From positions 496,009 through 560,008 of the forward strand of contig JAVTLE010000021.1 in assembly GCA_033439295.1 (NCBI GenBank): 64,000 bases of DNA, in the 5' to 3' direction. Positions within the stretch are counted from its first letter, which is position 1; every line of letters starts with the position of its first letter. The stretch is from Deuterostichococcus epilithicus (lineage: Eukaryota > Chlorophyta > Trebouxiophyceae > Prasiolales > Stichococcaceae). Positions 20,061 through 32,300 of this stretch are shown here, piece after piece. Under the pieces are notes generated by a model. The model saw only the letters and a program-made list of their open reading frames with translations, was not told where the DNA came from and did not search any database. Position numbers and translations under genes: made by a program.

Positions 20061-20748
20061 GGCGCCCGCAGGCGCATCACGACTGCTGCTACTGCTGCTG
20101 CTCTTTGAGAGGCAACACCGGTCTCGCCAGACCGGGTGGCAACACTGTGGATGTCTGTTTGCACTACGCTCCAGCGCCTTCGCTCAACGCTGCTCAGCCA
20201 CAGGTTTTGAGCTGTGAGTACTGCACTGGCCCGCCGGGAAGACACCGCCGTGCGCCGGCACGGCGAGTTGTGTAGCAACTTTGTCACTCCGAAGATATTA
20301 TTCTGATCCGCTTGGCGTTGCGCGCAGCAATGTGCTAGCTGTGGACGGTCCGACAGCGGATTCGCAAAAGTTTGCCGGGTTGTGCAGAGCGGCAGCCTAG
20401 AATAGCCAAATCGAAGCAGTGATGATGCGAGGAGTAGTGGCCGACAGCGCTGCGAGCGGGAGAGCGCATTGCTGCTGCAGATCAGCAGATGTGTCGGAAA
20501 GCAGAGTGTCGTACGAGGGTTTCTTGCGCTTTCTCAATTTTATCACTAATCGCTGCAAACGCACGGTAGAGAGTGTTTGCAAGCTGCTGAGATCCTCCGA
20601 CAGTTGAGAAGCCAATACCATTACACCGACCATCAGTTTGACAACCACTTCAGCACTCCACCTGGAGCAAGCCCTGCCCGGGCGTCTCCACGCACATGCA
20701 CGCTTTACACAATGCTGCACAGAGCATGCTGAACCACATGCTGGATCA
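20061..20748. promoter_or_regulatory. Divergent intergenic region between kinase B and the hydrolase gene
   Basis: Kinase B starts leftward at 20060 and the hydrolase starts rightward at 20749, so about 690 bp must hold both promoters. I see no specific element that I can name. Confidence 0.45.
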
Positions 20749-23202
20749 ATGCCCGCTCACCCATGGCTGTGGGCTGCGGTTGCAGCGGCGGCGGTGTTTG
20801 CGGCGTGCTGCATGTCCGCGCTCTCAGCTGCAAGGAGGCACAGGTAAGGCTTTGCAGTGCCCTGAATCACCATCGAGATCGCCATCCATGTCAGAGTGCA
20901 ATGACATTTGATCCGCAGCATGATGTGTGCCTCTCGCTGCAGGTGTCCAGTCATTCATGCAGCGGCAACAGGGGCCAACATGGCGATCCTGGGCCAGTGC
21001 CCCAGCCTGGCACAGCCGTACAGATCGTGCTGGTTCCTGCCAAACGGAGGCCATGTGGGCCATGTGGAAACCATAGTTGCGTGGGTGCTCCGGCGGTCAC
21101 CTCGCACAAGGTTCTACCGGCGCTGCCTGAGCCTGGCGGATGGCGGCATCGTCTCGCTGGACTTTGATGACTCTGCCGCAGCGGAGGTGGGGCGGCTCGC
21201 TACAGGCACCGACAGCAGCTTGCACGCGACCCGGGCCATGTGCACATTGCAACGAGTTCAGAGGGCATTGCAGCCGTGGATGCGCCTCGGCGCCCTCTGA
21301 GGGTACGTGGTGCTGCAGGCGCTTCCAGACACCGCACCGGTGCTTCTCGTCCTACCTGGCTTGACCGGCGGGTCGCACGATGCGTACCCGCAGTACGCTG
21401 TCGTGCACGCCCGGCAGCACGGCTTCAGGTCAGCCGCCACAATGCATGCGATGTCATGGTGCACCTGTGCCTGCTGCGCTCGCAAGAGGCGCCGCTTGCT
21501 GCCAGCCAACCTGGATAGATGCAAGCCAAAATAATCTGAAACCTCAGCCTGAAACTGGTCTGCCAATGGCAGTTCGTAAGGTCCAGTGTGGTGAGGCGGG
21601 GCGCAGGGCAGTCGTCTTCAATGCGCGTGGCACGGCTGGCACGCCTGTCTCTACAGCGCGTTTCTACAGCGCATCCTACACCGGCGACCTGCGGGCCGTG
21701 GTGGCGCACCTCGCAGCGCAGTACCCGCGGGCGCCGCTCATGGCGGTGGGCTACAGCTTGGGCGCCAACATCCTGGTGCGGTACCTGGGAGAGGAGGGCT
21801 CGCGCACGCCGCTGGCGGCGGCGGCTTCGCTGTGCAATCCCTTCGACATGGTGCGGAGTTTCATGCGCATGCCAGGCTGCTGTGCCTGGGTGTGGATGAT
21901 ATGCGGAGTGCTGACAGTGGGTATAGTGTTACAAGCAAGAGGCAGCTGCAGGGCCATGGCACGATAGTTTCTAGCGTCTGCAATTGGCCGGCAGCATGCT
22001 GATATACCAATTCTTCGAGCTTGCAGTCAGCCACCACATCGACTGAAATAGTTGAATCCTGCCTGCCAGTCGCTGATGGCGGGAAACATCGACTGAACTA
22101 AGCGAATCCTGCCCGCCAGTCGCTGATGGCGGGAAACATGGCCAAGCATGGCCAACAGCTGCGACCGGGTGAACGCTTGCTGGATCTCGAAAGAAGCTCA
22201 CATCTTGCAATCGATAAACTTACATCTACTTTCACACATGTTTTTGCAGCTGTTGGCTGCAGAAAACATGGCCTGGGCTTCAGCAGCATGACAGCCCTTA
22301 GAAGCTCGCAAGCGGTCCGCATCTGCATTTGCCAGCGGCCACCAATCCCAACATCCCCTTTTCCTGTCTGCAGCCGATAGCGGCAGCGAACATGGCCAGG
22401 GGCTTCAGCCGCACGTACGACCTGGCCCTGGGCTTCGAGCTGCGGCGGGCATGGGCGTTGCAGCGGGCGCTGTTCGGCGGGCCGTCCACATTGCCTTGGG
22501 ACCTGGCGGCCGCAGCGCGGGGCCGCACCATTCGCCACTATGACGAGGCCTTGACCACGCACATCTTTGGGTAAGTCCGAAACCAGAGTTATTGCCATCA
22601 TGTGTGAAGCAGGGTCACACCCACAGGCCGCGTCGTCGCAGTCTACAAACCTTGCTGTTGGGATGTCGACAAGCCATCGGTTTTAGCGTGCAGGTGTGAG
22701 TCAAGCCCAGCCTCAGGTTTCTCGCGCGCTGATAGTTCCTGACGGCGCAGGTGGAAGAGCGTCGATGAGTATTACAGCAGCTCCAGCTCAGCGACTTCGG
22801 TGCCGTCAGTCGCCGTCCCGCTGCTGTGCATCCAGGTGTGCCGAGCAGAGATGCGCAAGAGGCGCTGCAAGGCTTTGCAGATTGTCTGTAACAATTGTCC
22901 AACGCAGTGCATGGCCACACTATCCCTGATCTCAGCCAGCTCCCACATCGCAGGCACAGGACGATCCTATAGCGCCAGCTGCCGCGATCCCGATCGAGGC
23001 GCTTGAACGTAACTCGAACTGCATCCTCGCCATCACGTCGCACGGCGGCCACCTCGGCTGGATGCAGCCCAACAGCCCCTTCTCGGGGCCCTGGACCGAT
23101 GCCCCAATGTTTGAATTTTTTGAGGCCGTCCTGATGCGGCGGGCACGGCTGAAGCTGCTGGCGGCGGCGTGGCTAACGAGGAGGCTGCGCAAGGAAGGGT
23201 AG
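20749..23202 (+). CDS. EMB8-like alpha/beta hydrolase (ABHD1/3, YheT group)
   Basis: Seven exons, all phase-consistent: 20749..20843, 20943..21186, 21319..21428, 21607..21850, 22374..22570, 22751..22835, 22960..23202, giving 405 residues. The start (MPAHPWLW) is followed by a membrane segment of about 20 residues (AAVAAAAVFAACCMSAL). Family signatures in order: NGGHVGHVETIVAWVLRRSP, YRRCLSLADGG, LLVLPGLTGGSHD, VVFNARGTAGTPVSTARFYS, the nucleophile elbow GYSLGAN (Ser about 200), CNPFDM, VDEYYSSSS, the acid at DDPIAP (Asp about 326) and the histidine in SHGGHLGW (about 356). The catalytic triad is therefore complete. Family members are membrane-bound esterases or lipases; in plants they are annotated as embryogenesis-associated EMB8-like, often of unknown substrate. 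Length fits the family. A lipid or ester substrate is an inference. Confidence 0.9.
22036..22135. repeat. Two 50-bp tandem repeats in a hydrolase intron
   Basis: Two copies of a 50-bp unit beginning acatcgactgaa and ending gctgatggcgggaa, with a few differences, lie end to end in the intron between exons 4 and 5 of the hydrolase. No coding or splice role is visible. Confidence 0.85.
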
Positions 23203-23528
23203 CGGCAGTAAGACGCAAAAAGCTGTGCACTGAAAGATGTGACGATTTTGTAGCCAGTAAAAAACAGCTTCAGCTTGAATGTGGAGGATTGCCGCGGCAG
23301 CGCTTTGGCACATGGGGTCAGATACCAGCAAGCAGGTTGCAGCTGTCTGTGCTCGTGCGAAATTTCCATCAAAGTCTGGTTGGTCGTAGGCAGACGGAGT
23401 TGCACGATGTCCTGCAGCTCGAAACCAAATGTGCATGGCGTCAGATGAGCCAGCCTTGTAGTTTGACTTGTGGACCTTGTTGGGTTTTCAAAACAGCTCT
23501 GAAAGGCTGCCTTGTCCGCACCTGCCCC
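23203..23528. other. Intergenic region, nothing recognised
   Basis: Lower-GC stretch downstream of the hydrolase stop codon. It presumably contains its 3' UTR. No clear signal or coding exon seen. Confidence 0.4.
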
Positions 23529-24111
23529 GTGTAGGTGCACGGCGTGGCTCCTTGGAAACCTCCTTGGAGCATTTGAGACACAGCGCAAGGACGGCCTGCA
23601 CCAGTACTGGGCGGCGAAGCGCGAGGCCTAGGCTGCGCGAGCGGAGCAGCGGGAAGCAGAGGCTGCCCAGGCAGCGAAAAAGCGGGAGAAGGAGCAGCGG
23701 GCCAAGCGGCAGGCCAAGAAGCAGCGGGTGCAGGCGGCGGAGCTCAAGATGCTGGACGTGAGTACCAGCTCCCCCAACCAGCTGAAGCTCGTGACCGTGA
23801 GCACTGCTGTCCCCGCTCCGGTCAGCAGCCAGCCTGCTACACCACTGATGTGCATCCTCAGCCAAAGCTTCTGTGTACACTGCTGGCATTGTGCATCATG
23901 AGTGCTGTGCTGCAGTGTGCATGCACGCCTTGGCAAAGACCACCAACAGCCAGGTGCCGCATGGTACTTACGTGCCTCATGCACTCATGTCTGACACGAT
24001 GCCAGACATGGCCCGGCGGCTGCATGTCTGCAGCCAACGTGCTGACGGAGTGCCCTGGTGCTGCGCCGCAGGGCGTGACGCTAGAGCTGCCGGACACGAG
24101 GCAGGGCAAAT
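23529..24111 (+). pseudogene. Decayed copy of a 3' exon of the downstream F-box gene
   Basis: After a tag acceptor at 23528 the sequence starts gtgcacggc, as does the F-box gene's exon at 26631. It then drifts out of frame and recovers as FETQRKDGLHQYWAAKREA. An in-frame TAG follows (about 23630), then a long charged Ala/Lys/Gln/Arg helix (EKEQRAKRQAKKQ) ending near 23759 at a gtgagt donor. The corresponding exon of the F-box gene reads VHGKGVDSCEAFERYRVE and then the same kind of Ala/Lys/Arg helix. A possible last piece (GVTLELPDTRQGK, stop) ends at 24111. The frame break and stop argue for a non-functional partial duplicate. An expressed small gene with readthrough or mis-assembly cannot be excluded. 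Confidence 0.5.
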
Positions 24112-24734
24112 AGGCCCGGAAATATGCAGCCGCCAACCAGCAGCAGGATGTCGATGGTCCAACACTGCTGCCGAGCCCGGGCGAAAGCTTAGCGTCCAAC
24201 ACAGCGGGTGACGGCTATCGCTGCATGCAGTTTTGCAGGGTTTTGAAGCCTGCTGCAGGTCAGCGGAAATGCAGTGCAGTGCGACCGCTGCTGCATGCCA
24301 TGCCGCTGAGCAAGCGGCACGGACGGTCTGGCGGCCACACCTGCTAACAAGGCGGACTTTCAAGATTCAAAGAAAAGCACTGCGATCAGACTACACTTTG
24401 AGACACTAGTGTTGTGGGTATTGCTGCACTGAAGCTGTTCAACACACAAGCAGGGAGCATCGCACTGCTGGTTGCCGCAGGTGCTTCAGCACTCACCGCG
24501 TGTGACATCATGGCAGCAGCTTATTCGTCCTGACATCTCCGTGCTCAGACAAGGTTATACCCGTTCGTCTCGTATACCCTCATGCAACAAGTGGTGACTG
24601 GTGACCGCCATCTCTTGCATTGCACCACCAAAATCCTGCGCGACATGGTCTCAATCCAAGGAGGCGAGATCACAGCAGCACCAGAGCCGCTTTGCTCTTC
24701 CACTATTGCTGCCCTCTCATCACAGCTGCTCAGC
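24112..24734. other. Intergenic region upstream of the F-box gene
   Basis: 5' flank of the F-box gene. In-frame ATGs exist at 24582 and 24645, so the protein might start earlier than annotated. No defined regulatory element recognised. Confidence 0.4.
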
Positions 24735-27310
24735 ATGGCCTCTACTGCTCTTGCACCTGCGCCCAAGCGCACGAAACTCACCCGCGAGTCGCTGCAGAAG
24801 CGGCTGAGGCTGGAAGGCGTCGAGTTCCGCCAGGCAGCGCGCGTGCCGGCCCTGCTGATTCTCGCCAACGACAACGGCCTGCTGGGCATCGAGTGGCCGG
24901 CAGAGCCGCAGCTGACACTCACTGATCTGCCAGCAGAGCTCATCGAGCTCATCCTGCAGCAGACGCTGAACAGCTATACGTGGCACAGGCAAGCAGACAG
25001 CCTCTTCGCCGTGGCAAGGTAAGTGCCGTTGCTGCAGTCCGTATCCACTCCGTACCCGCTGTATAATCCGCAGGCCTAGCTCTGCAGCAGCGACGCTTTC
25101 ATATGTATGCGACGTCCCAGGGGTCAGCTGTTGTGGGTTTGAATGTCTCCAACCGACACTGAGAGGCAGGCTCTCTGCAGCTGACTGCTCAAACACCGCC
25201 GAACGACTTTGTGCATCAGTCGTGCCTGCGGGTGACTATTGTGCTGCACCTCAGTATGGATTAAGCAAATCCGTCCAGAAGTGCTCGTCCTCGTGCTCGC
25301 TGACGATTGTTGATGGGAGTGTTCCCCTCGCTGCTTTTGCAGCACCTGCAAGCAGCTGCAAAATTTGGTCATGGACAACCCGGAGTCGCCGCTGTGGCGG
25401 GCCGCCTGGGGCACCATTGCCCGCTGGGAGGCACCGGTGTGCCTCATGTTAATGTTCACGCCTGCAATTAAACGCACTTTGCACACACGACCTAAAAAAC
25501 CTTGTAAACGCGATATACACGGTTCGACGATGAAACATGCAAGGCATCTGCAGAGCGCAGCCTGCCATTACAATTGTTCCGTCAGTTGCCCATTCGTCAA
25601 GAATTGCTGCAAACTCCGTGGCCATGCAGGCACTTGCTATGTCTATGGTCATCATCTTGCCGCCGTCTGGACGCAGCATGCATGCGCCTTTGAATGAAGC
25701 CCGCTTTCAGTCGATGTCACGGTGCTGGTGTAGGTCATTACCCACGACTGTGCCGGCACCGATGCCTATGGCGAGCCGCAGAGCTACCTGCGCCGCGTGC
25801 AGCTGCTGGCCCGCACAGGCTGCATGTTCTGCACGCACTCGCCGTACGCGCGCACCATCCACTGGGCGCTAGGCGTCCGGTGCTGCAGCTGCTGCTTCAC
25901 CTCCAGCACATGCACAGACACATGGTGCGCTCACATGTCCCTTGGGGCACCCGCAAGCATGCATGCAGGCTTGCAGCACAATCAATGCTCATGATGCATA
26001 GCAGGCTCAGAAATGTCTTGTCCATGCCCAGCTGGCATGCTCTGCAGTTTCACTACCACGTAGCTCCTGGAACCTCCGCGGCCCTGATGGTGCGCATGCA
26101 CAGCCTCCCATTCGAGGATTGAGCCACACTCTCCCAAATCCTACGCAGGGCCCACAAGCACTTCAAGCTGCCGCAGGCGCTACTGGCGGGCGTGCCCGTG
26201 CAGGAGGTCAGCACGCGGCACTACGGCAAGACCCCCACCGAGCGGCGCATCCTCAAGCGCGACCTGGGGCCGCTGCTGGCCGCGGCGCGCTCTCACTCAC
26301 CTGCTGTCTTCCATTTTGATGCCCTGCTGCGATACCCTGCTGGCAGCCGTTGTGCTGCATCTCACCCTTCTAGTAAGGCTGAACCCCGGGGCTGCTGCAT
26401 GCATGCTGCATGCGAAAACATGCTGCTTGTGGGCGCGTGCGAACCCAGCCGGAATGAAGCCTGGTGTTGTCATGTCAATCCTGCAGCCGCGGGTGCAAAC
26501 GAAAGCACTACACATCAACAGCCTCCTGTAGAGTATTCTCAATGAACAGGCACTTTTGAAGCGGATCAGTCGTCTGCACAGCACACTCTGCAGCAAGGTA
26601 TGCTTAGCAGCATCACAATGGCTGTGCGGCAGGTGCACGGCAAGGGCGTTGACAGCTGCGAGGCTTTCGAGCGCTACAGGGTGGAGTGCCTGGAGGCAAA
26701 GGCCGCCGCGGCGGCGGAGCGCAAGGCGAAGGCCGCTGCCCGCAGGGCCGCCAAGCTGCAGAAACAGCAGGCAAGCTTTGCGTTGCTCAACCCACCTCGA
26801 CCATCGCTGACAGGCCACGAAAAGTCTTACGCACACCGTTGTCATCTAACATTGTAGAGAGGAGCAGGCGCACTTGCAGGCTGCTACCGTGTTGAGCATC
26901 CGATGCTGTGCAACTCTGCGCCCCCAATTAGCGACTCGGGCCTAGCGCTCTGTCTGATGCTTGTCCACCAGGCGTAGGTTTGGTAACCTCCGCATGCTCG
27001 CACCCTCAACTGCCTCATTGCGCCTGGCAGCCAGACTCCAATAGCCGTGTATGTGCCCATGCGTCATCCACCAGCTGCCGTAGCAGCAGCAGCTGTTGTT
27101 GTCATCATGATCCTGCTGCAAGGATTGCACTTGAGCTGTTTTCTGTGCCGCCAGCACGGGCTTGACCGACGTGATCAAATCCGTTTGTTTGACAAACAGG
27201 CGCGGGCGGAGAAGAAGGCGGCGAAGGAGCGGCTGCTGATCGAGAAGCAGCGCCTGGCCCAGGGCGCGGTGGACGAGGACGAGGCGGCCGCCAAAGCTGC
27301 CGAGCTGTGA
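24735..27310 (+). CDS. F-box protein with HFKLP-type and Cys-pair motifs
   Basis: Start chosen at ATG 24735 (MASTALAPAPKRTKLT). Exons 24735..25018, 25343..25436, 25734..25879 and one starting at 26149 are phase-consistent. Later exons are 26631..26768, then one starting near 27202 and ending at the TGA at 27308. The junction after the 26149 exon is unresolved. The F-box is clear: LTDLPAELIELILQQ, then SLFAVASTCKQLQNLVMDNP across a splice, then PLW. After it come a Cys pair (TGCMFCTH) and AHKHFKLPQALLAG with HYGKTPTERRILKRDLG, similar in pattern to short motifs in plant proteins with XPA-like segments. The C-terminus is a highly charged Ala/Lys/Glu helix. F-box proteins bind SKP1 in SCF ubiquitin ligases; the target is unknown. 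The donor after KLQKQQ would be GC (cag/gcaagc). Confidence 0.68.
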
Positions 27311-28305
27311 CGCCTGCTGCCGAGCGCTCACGCAAAGACGCGAGGTGCGGAGGCTGCTGCTGGCACAAAGCGCATGACAGTGGTGACGTTTGATGCACAC
27401 TTGTGACGCCGCCCGCATCTTTGCGTCTTGAGCTTGTGAGGGGCTGCACAGATGCTAGCGGCAGTAGACCGTCATTTGGTTCCCTGGGCAGACACGGTAG
27501 ATTTATAACTCATGCTAATAATGTGCTGCAGAGGTCGGAGGAGCATCAGGCGAGCATTATCATATGCAGCAGGTGTCAGCAAATGCCGTCGAGATGGCAC
27601 AGGAGGCTCGCCAGGCTGAGGGCATAGTTTGGAGAGTCACACAGCCGCGTCGGGCGAAGTCTGCAGTGTGCATGAATGCGAGGGCGCGCTGCCGCTGGGT
27701 AGGACTGCTGGACACTGATAGCAGAGCAGTCTCACTGCACCGCCTTCAGCATACTGCAACATGCTCGAACCAGGACTCTTACAATTCGACAATTCTGAAG
27801 GAGCATCAGAACTTCTTCGCATCAGAGCGCTCAAGCGTCCACCAGCTTGGCTGGCGCCGCCGTGTCCCGATGTGGCATGCCTGCTGATGAAGCTTGAGCA
27901 TATACAAGCAGACCAACAAATATCCTGAGCCCTATCTGCTGCAGATTCCAACCTATAGCAATTGTCAACAAATGGAAGTCCTGCAAGTTGCGGCACTCCT
28001 CGTGAAGTGAACACATAATTTCCATCTGCTGCACAGTCATCCTACTGCAATGCATGATCAGCAGGCGCATTGCGTCGGTCGCCCCGGCATCATTACAGCA
28101 CCGCAAACCCTGCCTCACGGGCACGACGGCACATGGCTGTGCCGGCAGGCCCGACAGCTACATGAGCTGCCTGCGATGCGATGACAACTGACCTGCTGAC
28201 ATCTGAAACGGATGCGGCGGTTGCGGCTGTGACCGGTGACTGCTGCGGCGGCGCTGCCTGCTCTTCTGGAGTAGCCGTCTGCTGGCCAAAATAGATATCC
28301 ACTTC
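27311..28305. other. Convergent intergenic region
   Basis: The stretch between the stop of the F-box gene and the 3' end of the expansin-like gene. It has scattered short frames only. No conserved exon, repeat or RNA gene recognised. Confidence 0.4.
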
Positions 28306-28310
28306 TTACA
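28306..28310 (-). terminator. TGTAA polyadenylation signal of the expansin-like gene
   Basis: TGTAA on the minus strand, about 27 nt beyond the stop codon at 28337. TGTAA is the usual polyadenylation signal in green algae. A five-base match is weak on its own. Confidence 0.35.
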
Positions 28311-28336
28311 GTATCGTTGACAAGCAGTCCGTGCCA

Positions 28337-29332
28337 TCAGCGGCCGAAAACACGCAGCGCATTCCCAGGCGGCGGCTGCGGAGCGTCCCCGCCCGAGGAG
28401 TCAGTCAGGAAGGGTGGCGGGTCGGATTCTTGCGCCGCAGTCGTCGTCGCCGTCGATGCCCTTGCAGGACGCGGCGACGGCGCCCACGTCTCGAAAGCAG
28501 AGTCTGCCAAGGACACCGGGGAGCCGCAGCCGTCGCCGCAGTTGCCGCAGGTCTGCAGCACGGCCATGCGAGGTTCCAAAGTTGCCGGCAGTGTACAGCA
28601 AACGAATGAAAGGCGCATCTGAACAAGCAGAAGGAACAGTGGTACGGGTGCTGCTGCCGTAAGCGATGCGTGTGCACACCGGCTCACCTGCTGGCAGTAC
28701 TGCCCAGCCCGCATCCACCAGCTTGGGCACAGGCCCTGTGCTTTCTGCACAGGGCAGGCGGCAAGGATCAACAGTCGACCACGCACGTGGGTGCTTGCAA
28801 CAAGAGACATCGTATAAAGGCGTATCATTGGCATTGGCAGCAGGTCTTGAAGCAAACGGGCGCCACCGCTAGATTCACGATCAACCTATCGGTTAAAGAG
28901 CAGCAACACCCGACAGCAAAGGAGTGCCTCGCGAAAGGCAAGGCTTATCATGGCTGAGCCGCACCGCGACACCACAGCTGAAGATACCGTATGGCTTGTT
29001 GTCCCGGCAGGCGCAGCCTCCTGCGGCCTCCATCTGCATGCCTGTGTCCTCCGAGGCGCGCCGCGGCGGCGTGTCGTTGGCCACGCGCCGCAGCTGTGCG
29101 GGCGGCGCCCGCTGAGCCTGCCGCATGGGCGTGCGCCACATCGGCGCTGCCGCCGTGGCCGGCTCCGGTGCAGGAGCGTTGGATTGGGGCAGCGAGGCTG
29201 CAGAGGCGGCAGAGGCGGCAGTCTTGCCGATCGCAGGCGAGTTGACGTTCCGGGCGGACGGCAGTGGGGAGGACGGAGGGGGGTTTTGCGGCGTCGTGAG
29301 CAGGGGGCCGCCGGGTGCGGAATGAGCAGGCG

Positions 29333-29396
<64 letters not shown>

Positions 29397-32300
29397 CCCG
29401 CTCGATGTGTTGTTTGCACTGCTGTTGGCGGTACTGCCAGTGGCGGCATTGGCCGGCGGTGGGCCGGGAGGGGGCTGGCCAGACCCCGGCGGCGGAAAAG
29501 GGCCATTGGTGGCGGTCTCAGGCGGACCCTCGAAGGCCTGCACAATGGTGGGGCCCGGCGGGCTGCCTCGCAGGGCGATAGTGTCCAGGGCGATGTTGAC
29601 ATTATACCCCTGCACAAGGTTGTGGCGCAGGAGTGCAGCTCATACAGTGCTGCATGTACGAGGAGATGCTAATACAGCCCTGGTTGTGCTGCTGTGTGCC
29701 CGACTTGTTGTTTACAGCGTACCGCAGTGTCACGCATGAAGCAACTGAGTCGCGATGCTGCTGTTCAGCAATGCTGCGAGACCAGGCACACGACAACAAA
29801 GTTGAAGTGCAGCGGTCTGCAGCCATGACACAGCATGCAGCCTGCCAAGCGCCCCGCTGGTGAAATCGGTCGGCACGAGTCGGCCCTGCAGTTGTGGCGC
29901 CGCTTCAGATCTCCTTGCAGCTGCAGGCTGGTTTAGCCAGGCATCGCGCCCTTGCCACACGCATGACTTGGCTGGCTGCTACTGCCCGCTGATGGTGCAG
30001 GGAGTATTACCCTGCAGCAGGGTACCTGCAGGTATGACCTGAAATCCCAGCATGCAATCAAATTCACCCATGGAATACTGAACCTTGATATGTGAAAACG
30101 CTGGGTTTGGAATGACCAGAGGAAGCGCCACCGAACGCACCGAGGGCTGTACGTCGGAGGGGTCAGTGATGTGGAACTGCACGCCGGTTGCCAGCTGGCC
30201 CGTCTGCCGGTCGTACGGTATGGCGTCCTCCTGAGTGACCTGCAGGCGGCAGCGCAGCTGAAGGCCACCCCTCTGAAGATGATCTGCAGAAATCGTCAAG
30301 GCAGCCGCGACCAGTGCACTTCACCCTGCATCGTCGCAGATCTTCATTAAATCTGCGGAGGCGCCTATGAACTGCAGGCAGCAGCAGCCCCAGCTCGTGG
30401 GTGCGCAGGCGAGTGAAACATGGTGCAGGGCTCAAGTTCCTGGCACCCTTCCTGCAGCGCAAAGCTGAGCGCACCTCGGCGCCATTATTGGCAATAATGC
30501 GGACATCGACCTGTAGCAAAATCATTTGCGTCAGCGAGCAGTTCAATGACGGCCGCCATGCCGGCTTCGTGAGACTTACAAAGCCAGATCACACATGGCG
30601 GTCGGGGTCCAGTGGTCGCAGGCATAAGTGTTTGAAGTGCCAACACAGCACCTACATACAATGGCGCACGCACAAGCAAAGACCCTTCGCACAAGAGAAC
30701 ATGACAGCGTGACAACGGAGTGTGCAGCGTCACAGTAACAAATCCTAGCAAGAAAGGTTGAAGAGGCTCGCCGGCGGCTGCGGCGACGAAGGCACCTCCC
30801 AGGTTGCACCCCAAAGATTGTTCATGTCCTCCCACAGCGAGTCATTGGCGTGCTTCAGCTGGACCTGCAATCGGGCGCTCGTAACATTTTACAACTGGTA
30901 GCTGCGTGAGGGTCAGGTGGCTGTCGAAGTTGTAAGGCTGACCCTACGAGACACACTGATTCTCACCTCCACCAACCTGTCCATCATCATCAGGGTTCGG
31001 CGATAAGACATGTGGCAGACGCTACCTCACCTGCCTCATCGCAGCCGGGCCGCCCGCTTTCTGCAAACAGGATGATGGGTTGTTAGTCGGGTGTTCAGGC
31101 ATGATAGACTTAGCAGTAGGGTTCAAAACCGTCGAAGCAGCAGTTTGGGAGTCGAGCACGAATGCTCTGCTTGCTCATTTGGCCATGATCGCGCATATTA
31201 GTGCACGGAGGTTGGGCCTGGCACATAATCACTTAAAGCCGCGATGCAATTGAGCAGCCAAAGGGTAGGCACTGCGGCAGTGGACAACTACGCCGCAATC
31301 GAAATCCCGCGAGAGGAAGTAATGAAATCGTACCTGTATCGATAGTCGTATCCACCGGTCGCCGCCCTCGTTGCTATCAACATCTACGACCTGGGATAGA
31401 TAGGAAAGACTTTACTCACTTCAAAATCAGGATTGATCATCTTGGCATGGACGATGGAGCGGAAACACGGTGCCACACTTACAAGGTCAGAGGGTGGCGC
31501 GCACTCCACCCTCCGGTACTGCAGGTTGATGCGCCCGCCCGAGGGCGAGGGCCTTGCAATCTGTGGGAATACACAGCACGCCGTGTCAGGGCGCTTGCGC
31601 CAACAATGCAGAGGGTCCCTACACACAATGCCATCTGAACCAGCTGGTGCACTTTAAATGAGAGTCTCATGTAAACTTTAAATTATGAGAGTTCCTCATT
31701 GCATGAGTGCAGCGCCGCGATGTGGACCTTGCAACGGTGCCAATCACCTGCTCTCGGGATGTGTGCATCATACATCAACATATGCGGTTATATATGTAGT
31801 CCAGCGCTGACGTGCACGTCACCGATGTCACCGGGCGGCAAGACCTCATTCAAAATCTGACCTTTATTAGCATTGTGCATCCGCACCTTGGCCCAGGTGA
31901 GCGCCTGCAAGTCCAGGTGGTTTGACTCGCACTCCGGGCAGCTGTCGGCCTGCAAGAACCACACCATGCCCCAATTTGAGCATGGTTGCTCCCCATGAGG
32001 GCCTGGGCTTTACCTTTGGCGGAGTGACACCTGTCAATTCCCGAGCGTGGTTTCGCTGACGCAGCGGCATCTCTGAACGATATCCGGCAATGCGTCCAGC
32101 GCATTTCTGGAGAGCATTTCTGGAGAAGTCATGGGGTTTTATACGTAGCCATAATGCTTCACATCGAAAGCAACAGAAGACTTTTGATACCGTTCGATTG
32201 GCCGTACTCACGATCATAATGACGATGGTGCGATTATTAATATCTTCTTGGCAGCTGCCGGGCTTCTCCCCCAGCGGGCCCTGCACAAGAGTGGCCACAG

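Noticed and set aside
28337-28855. Independent small gene on the minus strand
   Set aside because: Its last part follows a good acceptor at 28618 and continues the Cys/Ser/Pro-rich style of the expansin tail, so it is treated as the terminal exon. A separate gene is not excluded.
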